From the NCBI GenBank assembly GCA_903643055.1, contig CAHJWV010000370.1:1-5612 (forward strand): a stretch of 5,612 nt of DNA, read 5' to 3'. This DNA comes from Burkholderiales bacterium. GTDB taxonomy: Bacteria; Pseudomonadota; Gammaproteobacteria; Burkholderiales; Burkholderiaceae. Position numbers and translations under genes: made by a program. Positions 1-5,612 of the stretch are shown here, one piece after another; within the stretch, counting starts at the first letter, position 1, and every line of letters starts with the position of its first letter. The notes under the pieces are model-generated. The model was not told the DNA's origin and made no database searches. It saw only the letters and a program-made list of their open reading frames with translations.

Positions 1-660
1 ATCGCCATCTTCTGGATCTACGGCATCGCTGTACTCGCCGGGGTGGCGCTATGGCGCGAGCAAGACCCTGTATGGGCGATGCAGGAGCTTGCGCAGCAGG
101 AGATTCAGCACTCTGCACAACTCAGCACGCCGGTGCTGGACCCCACCAGCTTAGCCATCCAGTTCGGCGATTCCGTGCATAGTGGTGTGATCGGACTGTT
201 GACCAAGGCGATGCGCACCTTGCTCAATCTGCCCTCCCATCTGCCGGGACGTAAGGTAAGCCCGGGCGATGATCCCGATCCGGGCAAAACCTTCTTTGAT
301 CGTTGGTGGGCGTCCAACGGCGACATCGTTGAAACCTGTTTATGGGCCAACTATGTGCTCGCGATTCGCACCCTGGCCATCTTGTCGGGCGCGATCCCAA
401 TGCTTGCCCTGGCTTATGTTGTGGGTCTCACCGACGGGGCCTCGGCGCGCGCGATCAGGCGGGCAGATGCCGAGCGTGAATCGGCAAGCTTGTATCACCG
501 CTTCAAGATCGCACAGCTGGAGATCATCGCGATCACGCTGATGGTCTATCTCGTCTGGCCGAATGCGCGCCTGCGCGTTGAGTGGGTCATCGTCGGCATG
601 GTGCTGCTGTGCGCAGCGTGTGCCCGTATGCAGGTCGCCTACTACAAGAAGTACGCCTGA
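1..660 (+). CDS. DUF4400-type conjugative-element membrane protein (TraJ / TIGR03747-like), 5'-truncated by window edge
   Basis: The reading frame is open from base 1 to a TGA at 658-660. An internal GTG at 43 would split a membrane helix, so the true start is to the left. The visible 219 residues begin with a hydrophobic helix (IAIFWIYGIAVLAGVALW, 1-54), followed by a soluble stretch of about 100 residues. Three more hydrophobic segments lie at about 340-430, 505-560 and 575-630, and the protein ends in a basic tail (YYKKYA). The stretch with AIRR, ERES and LYHR (about 451-501), followed by two helices and a KKY-type end, matches what I remember of DUF4400 proteins. These are inner-membrane proteins encoded beside traD in SXT/R391 ICEs, IncA/C plasmids and PFL_4697-type ICEs; their exact role is unclear. 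The next transfer gene does not follow. A recombinase starts 111 bases downstream. Family assignment is from memory of the motif pattern and is fairly confident. Confidence 0.75.
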   Translation: MAIFWIYGIAVLAGVALWREQDPVWAMQELAQQEIQHSAQLSTPVLDPTSLAIQFGDSVHSGVIGLLTKAMRTLLNLPSHLPGRKVSPGDDPDPGKTFFDRWWASNGDIVETCLWANYVLAIRTLAILSGAIPMLALAYVVGLTDGASARAIRRADAERESASLYHRFKIAQLEIIAITLMVYLVWPNARLRVEWVIVGMVLLCAACARMQVAYYKKYA

Positions 661-771
661 TGTCGGAAACCATGCGTCCTACCTTTTGGGGGTAGTAACC
701 CTGAGTGTTCTCTCCGAAAATAGTTCGTGGTGCTATGCACTTGGAAACGATGACAGGGAGCGAAGAGAACA

Positions 772-1707
772 ATGAAGGTGCGTGAGCTGATGGAAGAAGT
801 TAGGGACTTAAGTGTTTGGTCGCCGTACACGACGAGAACATACAAGTCATGTGTGGACTTAATTTGCGCAGAGTTTGAGCATGGTGATCCAGATCTGGAC
901 GACATCAGCACACATTGGTTGACGCAGTACCGGGCTCGTTGCCTTCGATCTCTAAGTCCCGTCACCTTTAATTCTCGACGTAGGCATTTGTCGAGGCTGT
1001 GGAAACACGCAGTCGATCGCAAGTACATCAAAGAGAACGTGATTCGCCTTGTGGGTCCCGCCCCGGTGCCACGCAAGCCGAAGGCAATTCCTCGCGACGA
1101 TTTGGCAAAGTACCTTGAAGTGTTGGACAGTACAAAGCGCGTTCTACCTAACGGAACCGCGGTTGACATGTTCGCACCGAAGTTCTTTTGGATTGGGGTC
1201 GTTAAGACCTTCTATTCAACGGGAATGCGTCTTCGGCAGTTGGTTGGCCTGCAGTGGAGGGACATCGACTGGAACGCTCGATCTATTCAACTGCGCGCAG
1301 AGACGAGCAAGACGAAGCGCGAGTGGGAGATCCCGATTTCCGATTCGCTGCTTCCGGTATTGGAAGACCTACGTCGGCGAACGATTGATTTAGTAGGTAA
1401 CGACATCGGTCGCCGGCAAGTGTTTTGCCTTCCGCTCTTTTCCGACAGGCGCGCCTCCTTCAAGCACAAAGAGATGACCGCCGACAGAGTGATGAAGTTC
1501 TTTCTGAAATTTCGTTCTTTCCAGGACGATAGTTCGGTGCGCATGACGGCGCACAACATCCGACACACGACCGCAACGCAACTTCTGCGAGGAGTGGCGA
1601 ACATCAAGGTTGTTCAAGAGCTTCTTGGCCATACCACTTCGCACACGACCCTCCAGTACGTGCATCCGGATCTCGACGACCTGCGTTCCGCAGTCAATTT
1701 GCTGTAA
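772..1707 (+). CDS. Tyrosine recombinase / phage-type integrase, complete
   Basis: This is a 311-residue site-specific recombinase that should cut and rejoin DNA through a tyrosine-phosphate link. An N-terminal SAM-like core-binding domain spans about residues 10-95 and the catalytic domain about 105-305. Visible catalytic residues are Arg153 in STGMRLRQL, a probable beta-hairpin Lys180 or Lys182, the HxxR box His261/Arg264 in TAHNIRHTT, His287 in LLGH, and the nucleophile Tyr296 nine residues later. The usual Glu after the first Arg (RxxEL) is Gln156, a mild change. Length is normal for the family and nothing is truncated, so it is probably active. The ATG at 772 has purine-rich stretches at 755-760 (AGGGAG, rather distant) and 762-767. 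It uses TTA and AGA codons more freely than hsdR, which fits separate ancestry. It is transcribed toward the tRNA-like sequence 125 bases beyond its stop. XerC/D or transposase-type relatives cannot be excluded by eye. No excisionase gene is visible. Confidence 0.93.
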   Translation: MKVRELMEEVRDLSVWSPYTTRTYKSCVDLICAEFEHGDPDLDDISTHWLTQYRARCLRSLSPVTFNSRRRHLSRLWKHAVDRKYIKENVIRLVGPAPVPRKPKAIPRDDLAKYLEVLDSTKRVLPNGTAVDMFAPKFFWIGVVKTFYSTGMRLRQLVGLQWRDIDWNARSIQLRAETSKTKREWEIPISDSLLPVLEDLRRRTIDLVGNDIGRRQVFCLPLFSDRRASFKHKEMTADRVMKFFLKFRSFQDDSSVRMTAHNIRHTTATQLLRGVANIKVVQELLGHTTSHTTLQYVHPDLDDLRSAVNLL

Positions 1708-1750
1708 CACATAACTGAGCAACTGTTTGACGCGTGATTTATTAGGTATA

Positions 1751-1844
1751 AACTTGTCACTGAGAGGGCTTGTAGCGAAGGTTCGCCGCATGGGATTCGG
1801 GTCTGCCCGATGACCTCTCCAAGTTGTCAGACCGACGCTGTCGG
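1751..1844 (+). other. Hairpin-rich stretch between integrase and tRNA-like sequence (possible attachment-site arm region or structured RNA)
   Basis: An interrupted inverted repeat pairs AACTTG (1751-1756) and GAGAGG (1762-1767) with the continuous block CCTCTCCAAGTT (1814-1825). Inside it sit two smaller hairpins: GCGA/TCGC (1775-1778 with 1783-1786) and TCGGG/CCCGA (1797-1801 with 1806-1810, loop TCTG). Just after it is a third: CCGAC/GTCGG (1832-1836 with 1840-1844, loop GCT). Drawn together they give a closed stem with two inner hairpins. The motif TTGTCA occurs in both outer arms (1754-1759 and 1824-1829), which could be a repeated protein-binding site. Each stem is short and could arise by chance. 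No function is assigned. Confidence 0.3.
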
Positions 1845-1908
1845 CAATTGGTAGGGAATTGGACTCATAATCCTTTGGTCGCAGGTTCAAGTCCTGCACG
1901 GCCTACCA
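1833..1908 (+). tRNA. tRNA-like sequence, anticodon CAU, with intact 3' half and degenerate 5' half (pseudo-tRNA or integration-site fragment)
   Basis: The 3' half is textbook. The anticodon loop CTCATAA (1864-1870) carries CAU at 1866-1868. A five-base variable loop (1876-1880), a perfect T arm GCAGG/CCTGC with loop TTCAAGT (1881-1897), the acceptor strand ACGGCCT (1898-1904), discriminator A1905 and an encoded CCA (1906-1908) follow. The D-loop text AATTGGTA (1846-1853) is also normal. The 5' half fails: the anticodon stem has only three of five pairs (T-T mismatches at its outer end), the D stem positions 1842-1845 and 1854-1857 give one pair of four, and the expected 5' acceptor strand AGGCCGT is absent. 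AGACCGA at 1829-1835 matches it at five of seven positions but is out of register by four. CAU could denote Met or lysidine-modified Ile. A working tRNA is unlikely. The pattern fits a tRNA 3'-end attachment core. Confidence 0.5.
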
Positions 1909-2135
1909 AAATCCAAGCACGTTGAATCGCTCAACTTCGACCCTCCCGCAGGGGGACGGTTGCTGAAGTACGGCCTCTCAAGGTGCATACGCTATCCAAA
2001 ACAGGCAAGAGTAGCGAACAGATAGCGCTTGAACGCGCTTGCCAGTTCCTACGAGTCGGCACAGCAAGCTGATCAATTTTCCCCACACTCTATTGATGCG
2101 CTGAGCCATTGGTATGCTGGCCGCTGTCATTCATA

Positions 2136-2167
2136 CTTACTGCGCAAATACGCGCATGTAAGTTTTT
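2136..2167 (+). terminator. Intrinsic (rho-independent) terminator
   Basis: The stem is CTTAC-TGCGC (2136-2145) with GCGCA (2152-2156) and GTAAG (2158-2162). This gives ten base pairs with a single bulged T2157 and the loop AAATAC. Five T residues follow directly at 2163-2167. The T tract lies only on the right side, so it acts on rightward transcription. The nearest upstream gene, the recombinase, ends 428 bases earlier. The terminator therefore either ends a long recombinase transcript or an unannotated short RNA. It also insulates hsdR from upstream reading. Confidence 0.65.
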
Positions 2168-2345
2168 GATATGTCGCGGCTCTGGGTTTCATTACCGCGG
2201 ATGATTATCCGTTGCCCGCCCCACAGCATTGACAACCATCGTTTGAAGCTTCTGGAACGCAGAGGATCACGATGGGCTGTCATATGGCCTTTGGTGGATT
2301 GGTAGTGCAATCTGCAGCGATGGGCAGCCAATAGCCCCAATAAGC

Positions 2346-2353
2346 AAGGGAGG
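2346..2353 (+). promoter_or_regulatory. Strong ribosome-binding site of hsdR
   Basis: AAGGGAGG lies eight bases before the ATG at 2362, close to the ideal anti-16S match and spacing. It fixes the start, which also agrees with the family's N-terminus (SNFEML here, SNFEFL in EcoKI HsdR as remembered). Translation initiation therefore appears intact even though the gene is broken further on. Confidence 0.8.
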
Positions 2354-2361
2354 GTGCTGGA

Positions 2362-3198
2362 ATGAAGGATACGATTCGCTCGAATTTCGAGATGCTTCGC
2401 CCGTACGAGCCTCAGCTTTGGCGGCTTGGTGCGTTGGCCGAACGGTATTTTTCGGAGGACCCGAATACCAGCCTTCTTAAATTGCGGCAGCAAGCTGAGT
2501 TGCTTGCCCAGTCGCTTGCGGCACGCGGCGGCCTCTTTGTCTCCCAAGAAGAGAGCCAATACGATCTGCTCCGTCGCCTTCAAGGCGAGAGTTTTCTACC
2601 GCGCGAAATAAAAGGGCTGTTCGATCAAATTCGAATCACGGGCAATGCGGCCAGTCATGCCCTGGAGGGAGATCACGCGAAAGCCTTAGCCACATTAAAG
2701 CTGTCGTGGCAACTGAGTCTCTGGTTTCACCGTACGTTCAAGCAGGCTGACTTTCGATCGGGTCCGTTCATCCCGCCGACACCACCTGCAGATGAATCTG
2801 CCGAACTCAAGCGTGAGCTTGAATCGCTGCGTCAAGCTGTTTCTGACCACCTGGCAAAACATGAGGAAGTGGCCAGTGATCTGCTGGCCACGCGCACCCA
2901 ACTGTCGGCCGTCAGCGAAGAGCGGACGGTCTGGGAGCTCATCGCCACTGAGTCCAAGCAAGACAAGGCCAGGCTGGCAATCAACTGGCCCAGCTTCAAG
3001 CGCAGGCCGCGGCGGCCCCGGAAGGCAAGGTTGTGCGTCAGCCACCCGGGCCGCAAGTCTTGTTCACCTGGACGAGGCGCAGACGCGTCGGATCATCGAT
3101 CAACAACTGCGCCAGGCAGGCTGGGAGGCCGACTCAGAAGTCTTGCGCTACAGCCAAGGCGTGCGACCTGTACGCGGCCGCAACATGGCCATCGCTGA
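2362..3198 (+). CDS. hsdR: hsdR fragment 1: N-terminal DUF4145-like domain and coiled-coil linker, out of frame after about 2979
   Basis: This is the first reading-frame piece of the broken hsdR. Residues 1-206 (to 2979) are genuine. About residues 10-125 resemble the N-terminal region of EcoKI HsdR, with SNFEML, the EDPNTSLLKLRQQAELLAQ stretch and ITGNAASHALEGD as matching landmarks. A heptad-like coiled coil follows from about residue 140 (AELKRELESLRQAV and onward). After 2979 the frame turns into Arg/Pro/Ser-rich nonsense (NWPSFKRRPRRPRKAR) to a stop at 3196-3198. If translated it would make a 278-residue protein with no nuclease or motor. Confidence 0.7.
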   Translation: MKDTIRSNFEMLRPYEPQLWRLGALAERYFSEDPNTSLLKLRQQAELLAQSLAARGGLFVSQEESQYDLLRRLQGESFLPREIKGLFDQIRITGNAASHALEGDHAKALATLKLSWQLSLWFHRTFKQADFRSGPFIPPTPPADESAELKRELESLRQAVSDHLAKHEEVASDLLATRTQLSAVSEERTVWELIATESKQDKARLAINWPSFKRRPRRPRKARLCVSHPGRKSCSPGRGADASDHRSTTAPGRLGGRLRSLALQPRRATCTRPQHGHR

Positions 3199-5557
3199 AT
3201 GGCCTTGCCAAGGGTATTCCGCCGATTACGTGCTGTTCCAAGGGCTGACGCCCATGGCTGTTGTCGAAGCCAAGCGCAGTATCAAAGATGTGTCTGCGGA
3301 TCTTCAGCAAAGCAAACGCTACAGCCGCACGTTCTCGCCGTCCGATGAAACGCAACTCCATGGGCAGAACTGGGGCGATCAAGCCGAATTCCGCATTCCG
3401 TTCGTGTTTGCCACCAACGGCAGGCCCTACCTGCGCCAGTTGGCTACAAAGAGCGGCATCTGGTTCTGCGACCTACGGCGGCGCGACAACCGCAGCCAGG
3501 CCTTGGATGGGTGGTACAGCCCTGAAGGCTTGAACGCGCTGCTGCAAATCGATGAGTCCAAGGCCGATGCCGAGTTGGACCATACGCCGTTCAACTATGG
3601 CTTCCACCTGCGCCCATACCAGCAAGCGGCCATTCGAAAAACAGAGGCATGCATTGCCAATGGCCAGCGCGAGATCTTGTTGGCCATGGCGACGGGCACC
3701 GGCAAAACCAAGACTTGCATTGCACCCATCTACCGCTTGCTCAAAGCAAAGCGGTATCGGCGCATCCTGTTCCTGGTGGATCGCTCTGCGCTGGGCGAGC
3801 AAGCCGCCAATGCATTCAAAGACACGCAAATGGAGCGCCTTCAGACTTTTGCAGAAACCTTTGGCATCAAGGAGTTGGATGCCCAAAGTCCGGATGCAGA
3901 TACAGCCGTCCACATCGCTACTGTGCAAGGCATGATGCGCCGCGTGCTATTTCCCGCGAAAGGAGTTGCACCGCCCACGGTGGATCAATACGACTGCGTC
4001 GTGATCGATGAATGCCACCGTGGCTACACCCTGGACCGAGAGATGTCCGACACCGAGCTAAGCTTCCGAGGCTTTGATGACTACATTTCCAAATATCGGC
4101 GGGTACTGGATTACTTCGACGCCGTGAAAATCGGGTTGACCGCTACGCCCGCCCTGCACACCAGCCAGATCTTTGGCCCGCCCGTCTACAACTACAGCTA
4201 CCGAGAGGCCGTGATCGACGGCTATCTGGTGGATTACGAACCACCTATTCAAATCAAGACCCAACTCACCGAAGGTGGCATGACCTGGGCGATGGGTGAT
4301 GAGGTCAAGGTCTACAACGCTCAGCGCAACCAGATTGAATTGTTCAATGCGCCTGACGAAATCAAGTTCAAAGTGGAGGATTTCAACCGCAAGGTCATCA
4401 CTCGGCCGTTCAACGAAGCGGTGTGCAGCTATCTGGCTCAAGAGATTGATCCCAGTGGTCGCCGCAAGACCTTGATCTTCTGTGTATCGAGTGATCACGC
4501 CGACATGATCGTCGATGTGCTGAAGGCCGCGCTTGAGCAGCAGTACGGAGGCATCGAAGACGATGCCGTTATCAAGATCACTGGCAACGCAGACAAGCCG
4601 TTGGAGCTGATCCGTCGCTTCAAGAATGAGCGCTTGCCTAATGTGGCAGTCACTGTCGACCTGCTCACGACCGGAATCGATGTGCCCGAGATCTGCAACC
4701 TGGTCTTTCTGAGGCAGGTCACCAGCCGCATTTTGTTCGACCAAATGCTAGGCCGTGCCACCCGCTTGTGCAGTTTCGATAACGAGCCGAAGGACAGCTT
4801 CCGCGTGTTTGATGCGGTGCGCATCTTTGAATCGATCGGCGACATGAGCGACATGAAGCCCGTGGTTGTTGACCCGAAGCTCAGCTTTGCCCAGCTGGAA
4901 CGTGAACTCACCGAGTTCGAAACTGATGCGGCACGCAAACTGGTGCGTGACCAGTTTCTGGCAAAGCTCCAAGTCAAGAAGCGCCATCTGAAAGGCCAAG
5001 CTGCGCAAGACTTCGAGACGAAGGCAGGCATGTCCCCGGAAGCCTTCATTCAGCACCTCAAAACTCTGAGTTTGGCCGAGGTGGCGACCTGGTTTACGCA
5101 GCACCCCGATCTCGGTGAAATTTTGGATCGCAAGGCTGACGGCAACGGCCCGCCGCTCTACGTATCGGACCACCCCGATGCCTTTTTAAGTACAGCCCGT
5201 GGCTATGGCAAAGCAAACAAGCCAGAAGACTATTTGGACGCATTCAAGGCGTTTATCACCAGCCGCAGCAACGACCTCCCCGCTTTGATGGCTGTGCTGA
5301 CCAAGCCTCGGGATTTGACACGCAAGCAACTCAAAGAGCTGGTTGTGGCGTTGGATCAGGCGGGTTTCAGCGAGACGCGCCTCGCGACCGCCTGGCGCGA
5401 AATGAGCAACCAAGACATCGCCGCACGCATCGTGGGCTACATCCGGCAGGCGGCGCTGGGGGATGCTGCTACCCTACAGTGGGCGAGTGGATCACGCGCT
5501 GCAGACCCTGCTCGGCAAGCCGCCGAGTGGTCAGCCTTGGACTACACCGCAACGTGA
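2792..5557 (+). CDS. hsdR: hsdR fragment 2: nuclease and helicase motor; true content about 3050-5467
   Basis: This is the main body of the broken hsdR. The ATG at 2792 is not a real start, because 2792 to about 3049 is a shadow of the linker. Genuine sequence begins near LVHLDEAQTRR (3059). The nuclease core has AIAEWP, Asp (3224-3226) and EAK (3266-3274), giving D-x13-E-x-K. Motor motifs are Walker A ATGTGKT (3689-3709), DECH (4007-4018), LTATP (4136-4150), LIFCVSSDHA, TVDLLTTGIDVP and QMLGRATR (4742-4765). The C-terminal part runs through PRDLTRKQLKEL to IAARIVGYIRQAALGDA (to 5467). It then leaves frame and ends at an out-of-frame TGA (5555-5557), after 29 unrelated residues. Without its own start signal it is unlikely to be translated well. 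Confidence 0.75.
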   Translation: MNLPNSSVSLNRCVKLFLTTWQNMRKWPVICWPRAPNCRPSAKSGRSGSSSPLSPSKTRPGWQSTGPASSAGRGGPGRQGCASATRAASLVHLDEAQTRRIIDQQLRQAGWEADSEVLRYSQGVRPVRGRNMAIAEWPCQGYSADYVLFQGLTPMAVVEAKRSIKDVSADLQQSKRYSRTFSPSDETQLHGQNWGDQAEFRIPFVFATNGRPYLRQLATKSGIWFCDLRRRDNRSQALDGWYSPEGLNALLQIDESKADAELDHTPFNYGFHLRPYQQAAIRKTEACIANGQREILLAMATGTGKTKTCIAPIYRLLKAKRYRRILFLVDRSALGEQAANAFKDTQMERLQTFAETFGIKELDAQSPDADTAVHIATVQGMMRRVLFPAKGVAPPTVDQYDCVVIDECHRGYTLDREMSDTELSFRGFDDYISKYRRVLDYFDAVKIGLTATPALHTSQIFGPPVYNYSYREAVIDGYLVDYEPPIQIKTQLTEGGMTWAMGDEVKVYNAQRNQIELFNAPDEIKFKVEDFNRKVITRPFNEAVCSYLAQEIDPSGRRKTLIFCVSSDHADMIVDVLKAALEQQYGGIEDDAVIKITGNADKPLELIRRFKNERLPNVAVTVDLLTTGIDVPEICNLVFLRQVTSRILFDQMLGRATRLCSFDNEPKDSFRVFDAVRIFESIGDMSDMKPVVVDPKLSFAQLERELTEFETDAARKLVRDQFLAKLQVKKRHLKGQAAQDFETKAGMSPEAFIQHLKTLSLAEVATWFTQHPDLGEILDRKADGNGPPLYVSDHPDAFLSTARGYGKANKPEDYLDAFKAFITSRSNDLPALMAVLTKPRDLTRKQLKELVVALDQAGFSETRLATAWREMSNQDIAARIVGYIRQAALGDAATLQWASGSRAADPARQAAEWSALDYTAT
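2977..2984 (+). other. Frameshift 1 in hsdR (one base missing)
   Basis: The upstream frame reads ARLA to 2979. The frame starting at A2979 continues the coiled coil as NQLAQLQAQAAAAPEGK. One extra A in GCAATCAA (giving GCA AAT CAA) would join them seamlessly. No slippery heptamer is present, so programmed frameshifting is unlikely. Confidence 0.8.
3042..3058 (+). other. Frameshift 2 in hsdR (one base missing, position approximate)
   Basis: The linker frame reads VVRQPPGPQ and then loses sense. The third frame picks up at ASLVHLDEAQTRRIID, the conserved lead-in to the nuclease domain. The switch most likely lies in the CCC/GGG/CC runs at 3045-3052, where losing one base is easy. The exact base cannot be fixed without a close relative. 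Confidence 0.7.
5462..5471 (+). other. Frameshift 3 in hsdR (two bases missing)
   Basis: The main frame reads AALGDA to 5467. From 5466 another frame continues the protein: LLPYSGRVDHALQTLLGK, then QPWTTPQRDWLKRIAAQ and LLVDRE at the right edge. EcoKI HsdR, as remembered, has GDALKPFEERVDHAL here. Changing GATGCTGCTA to GATGCGCTGCTA, one more GC unit, restores GDALLPYS. Loss of a GC dinucleotide is the simplest explanation. A one-base insertion would give GDALPYS, one residue short. Confidence 0.85.
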
Positions 5558-5612
5558 CTGGCTCAAGCGCATCGCGGCGCAAACCAAAGCCAATCTTTTG
5601 GTGGACCGCGAA

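Larger units (their letters stand above)
1909..2361. other. Intergenic region without a convincing protein gene
   Basis: No recognisable protein is encoded in this stretch of about 450 bases. Short frames exist: a 29-codon one from GTG 1983 to a TGA at 2070-2072, and a 15-codon one from ATG 2114 ending at a TAA inside the terminator stem. Neither has a good ribosome-binding site or a familiar sequence. There are several inverted repeats: GTTGA/TCAAC (1921-1925, 1931-1935), a two-part hairpin ACTTC/GAAGT around CTCCC/GGGGG (1934-1969), CGCTATC/GATAGCG (1990-1996, 2021-2027), GGCAAG/CTTGCC (2004-2009, 2038-2043) and CGGAT/ATCCG (2198-2211). A terminator lies at 2136-2167. The last 194 bases form the hsdR leader. 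No promoter there is convincing. Confidence 0.6.
2362..5612 (+). pseudogene. hsdR: hsdR, type IA (EcoKI-like) restriction endonuclease subunit R, broken by three frameshifts and cut by window edge
   Basis: HsdR is the ATP-driven translocase and nuclease of type I restriction complexes (R2M2S), which cut unmodified DNA far from the recognition site. The order matches EcoKI HsdR: N-terminal DUF4145-like region, coiled-coil linker, PD-(D/E)xK nuclease, superfamily 2 helicase motor, helical C-terminus. Three indels interrupt it. Reading passes from the 2362 frame to a second frame near 2979, to a third near 3045-3056, and back to the second near 5466. Restoring one, one and two bases gives 1085 residues to the window edge, in line with about 1170 for EcoKI HsdR minus its last few dozen residues. 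Numbered that way, the nuclease residues are Asp289, Glu303 and Lys305, Walker A Lys is 449, and DECH is 550-553. All catalytic motifs are kept, so decay is recent or the indels are sequencing errors. hsdM and hsdS, normally adjacent, would lie to the right. Confidence 0.88.

Noticed and set aside
679..695. Inverted repeat CTACC/GGTAG after the DUF4400 stop as a terminator
   Set aside because: It has only five pairs and no following T tract.
1390..1899. Minus-strand frame of 169 codons beginning MQDLNLRPKDYES
   Set aside because: That start is the familiar false peptide produced by translating the reverse strand of a CAU-anticodon tRNA. The rest is antisense to the recombinase.
678..1907. 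CCTACC shared by 678-683 and the tRNA-like 3' end (1902-1907) as direct repeats flanking the recombinase
   Set aside because: Only six bases match and the flanks diverge, too short for a credible attachment-site pair.
2229..2257. TTGACA as a -35 box of an hsdR promoter
   Set aside because: At 17 bases spacing the -10 position reads CTGGAA, which is not promoter-like.
2137..2583. Minus-strand frame of 148 codons over the hsdR leader and 5' end
   Set aside because: It overlaps the well-supported hsdR N-terminus and resembles no protein I recognise. It looks like a shadow of hsdR.
2970..3060. Programmed ribosomal frameshifting to express full-length HsdR
   Set aside because: I saw no slippery heptamer at either switch point, three separate shifts would be needed, and the family is normally one continuous gene.
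4058..4744. Minus-strand frame of 228 codons inside hsdR
   Set aside because: It lies entirely antisense to conserved helicase motifs and is a codon-bias shadow.

Overview
The window looks like accessory DNA from a Gram-negative proteobacterium, most likely a beta- or gammaproteobacterium. It has GC-rich genes, a conjugation gene of the ICE / IncA/C type, and a type IA restriction subunit. The species cannot be named from the sequence.

Layout: (1) Positions 1-660 hold the 3' part of a DUF4400-type membrane protein from a conjugative element; its 5' end lies off the left edge. (2) At 772-1707 there is a complete tyrosine recombinase of 311 residues with all the catalytic residues I could check. 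(3) About 650 bases without a convincing protein gene follow. They hold a hairpin-rich stretch (1751-1844), a tRNA-like sequence with anticodon CAU whose 3' half is intact and whose 5' half is not (1833-1908), more inverted repeats, and a good intrinsic terminator (2136-2167). (4) From 2362 to the right edge lies hsdR, the restriction subunit of an EcoKI-type (type IA) system. It is broken by three indels: two one-base losses in the linker (about 2979 and about 3045-3056) and a two-base loss near 5466. The last part of the gene lies off the right edge.

Interpretation: the DUF4400 gene probably belongs to a conjugative backbone, and the other genes are probably cargo or a junction with an older island. 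The recombinase is transcribed toward the tRNA 3' fragment, the same order as int and attP in many temperate phages, so 1846-1908 may be an attachment site and a boundary of the element. The defence gene lies on the far side of it. As the sequence stands, hsdR cannot make a full-length protein. Either restriction has been lost, possibly with hsdM/hsdS still present to the right, or the read has indel errors. The main leads are the broken hsdR, the half-tRNA beside the integrase, and an orphan terminator that implies an unannotated transcript. I see no wholly new protein system here.
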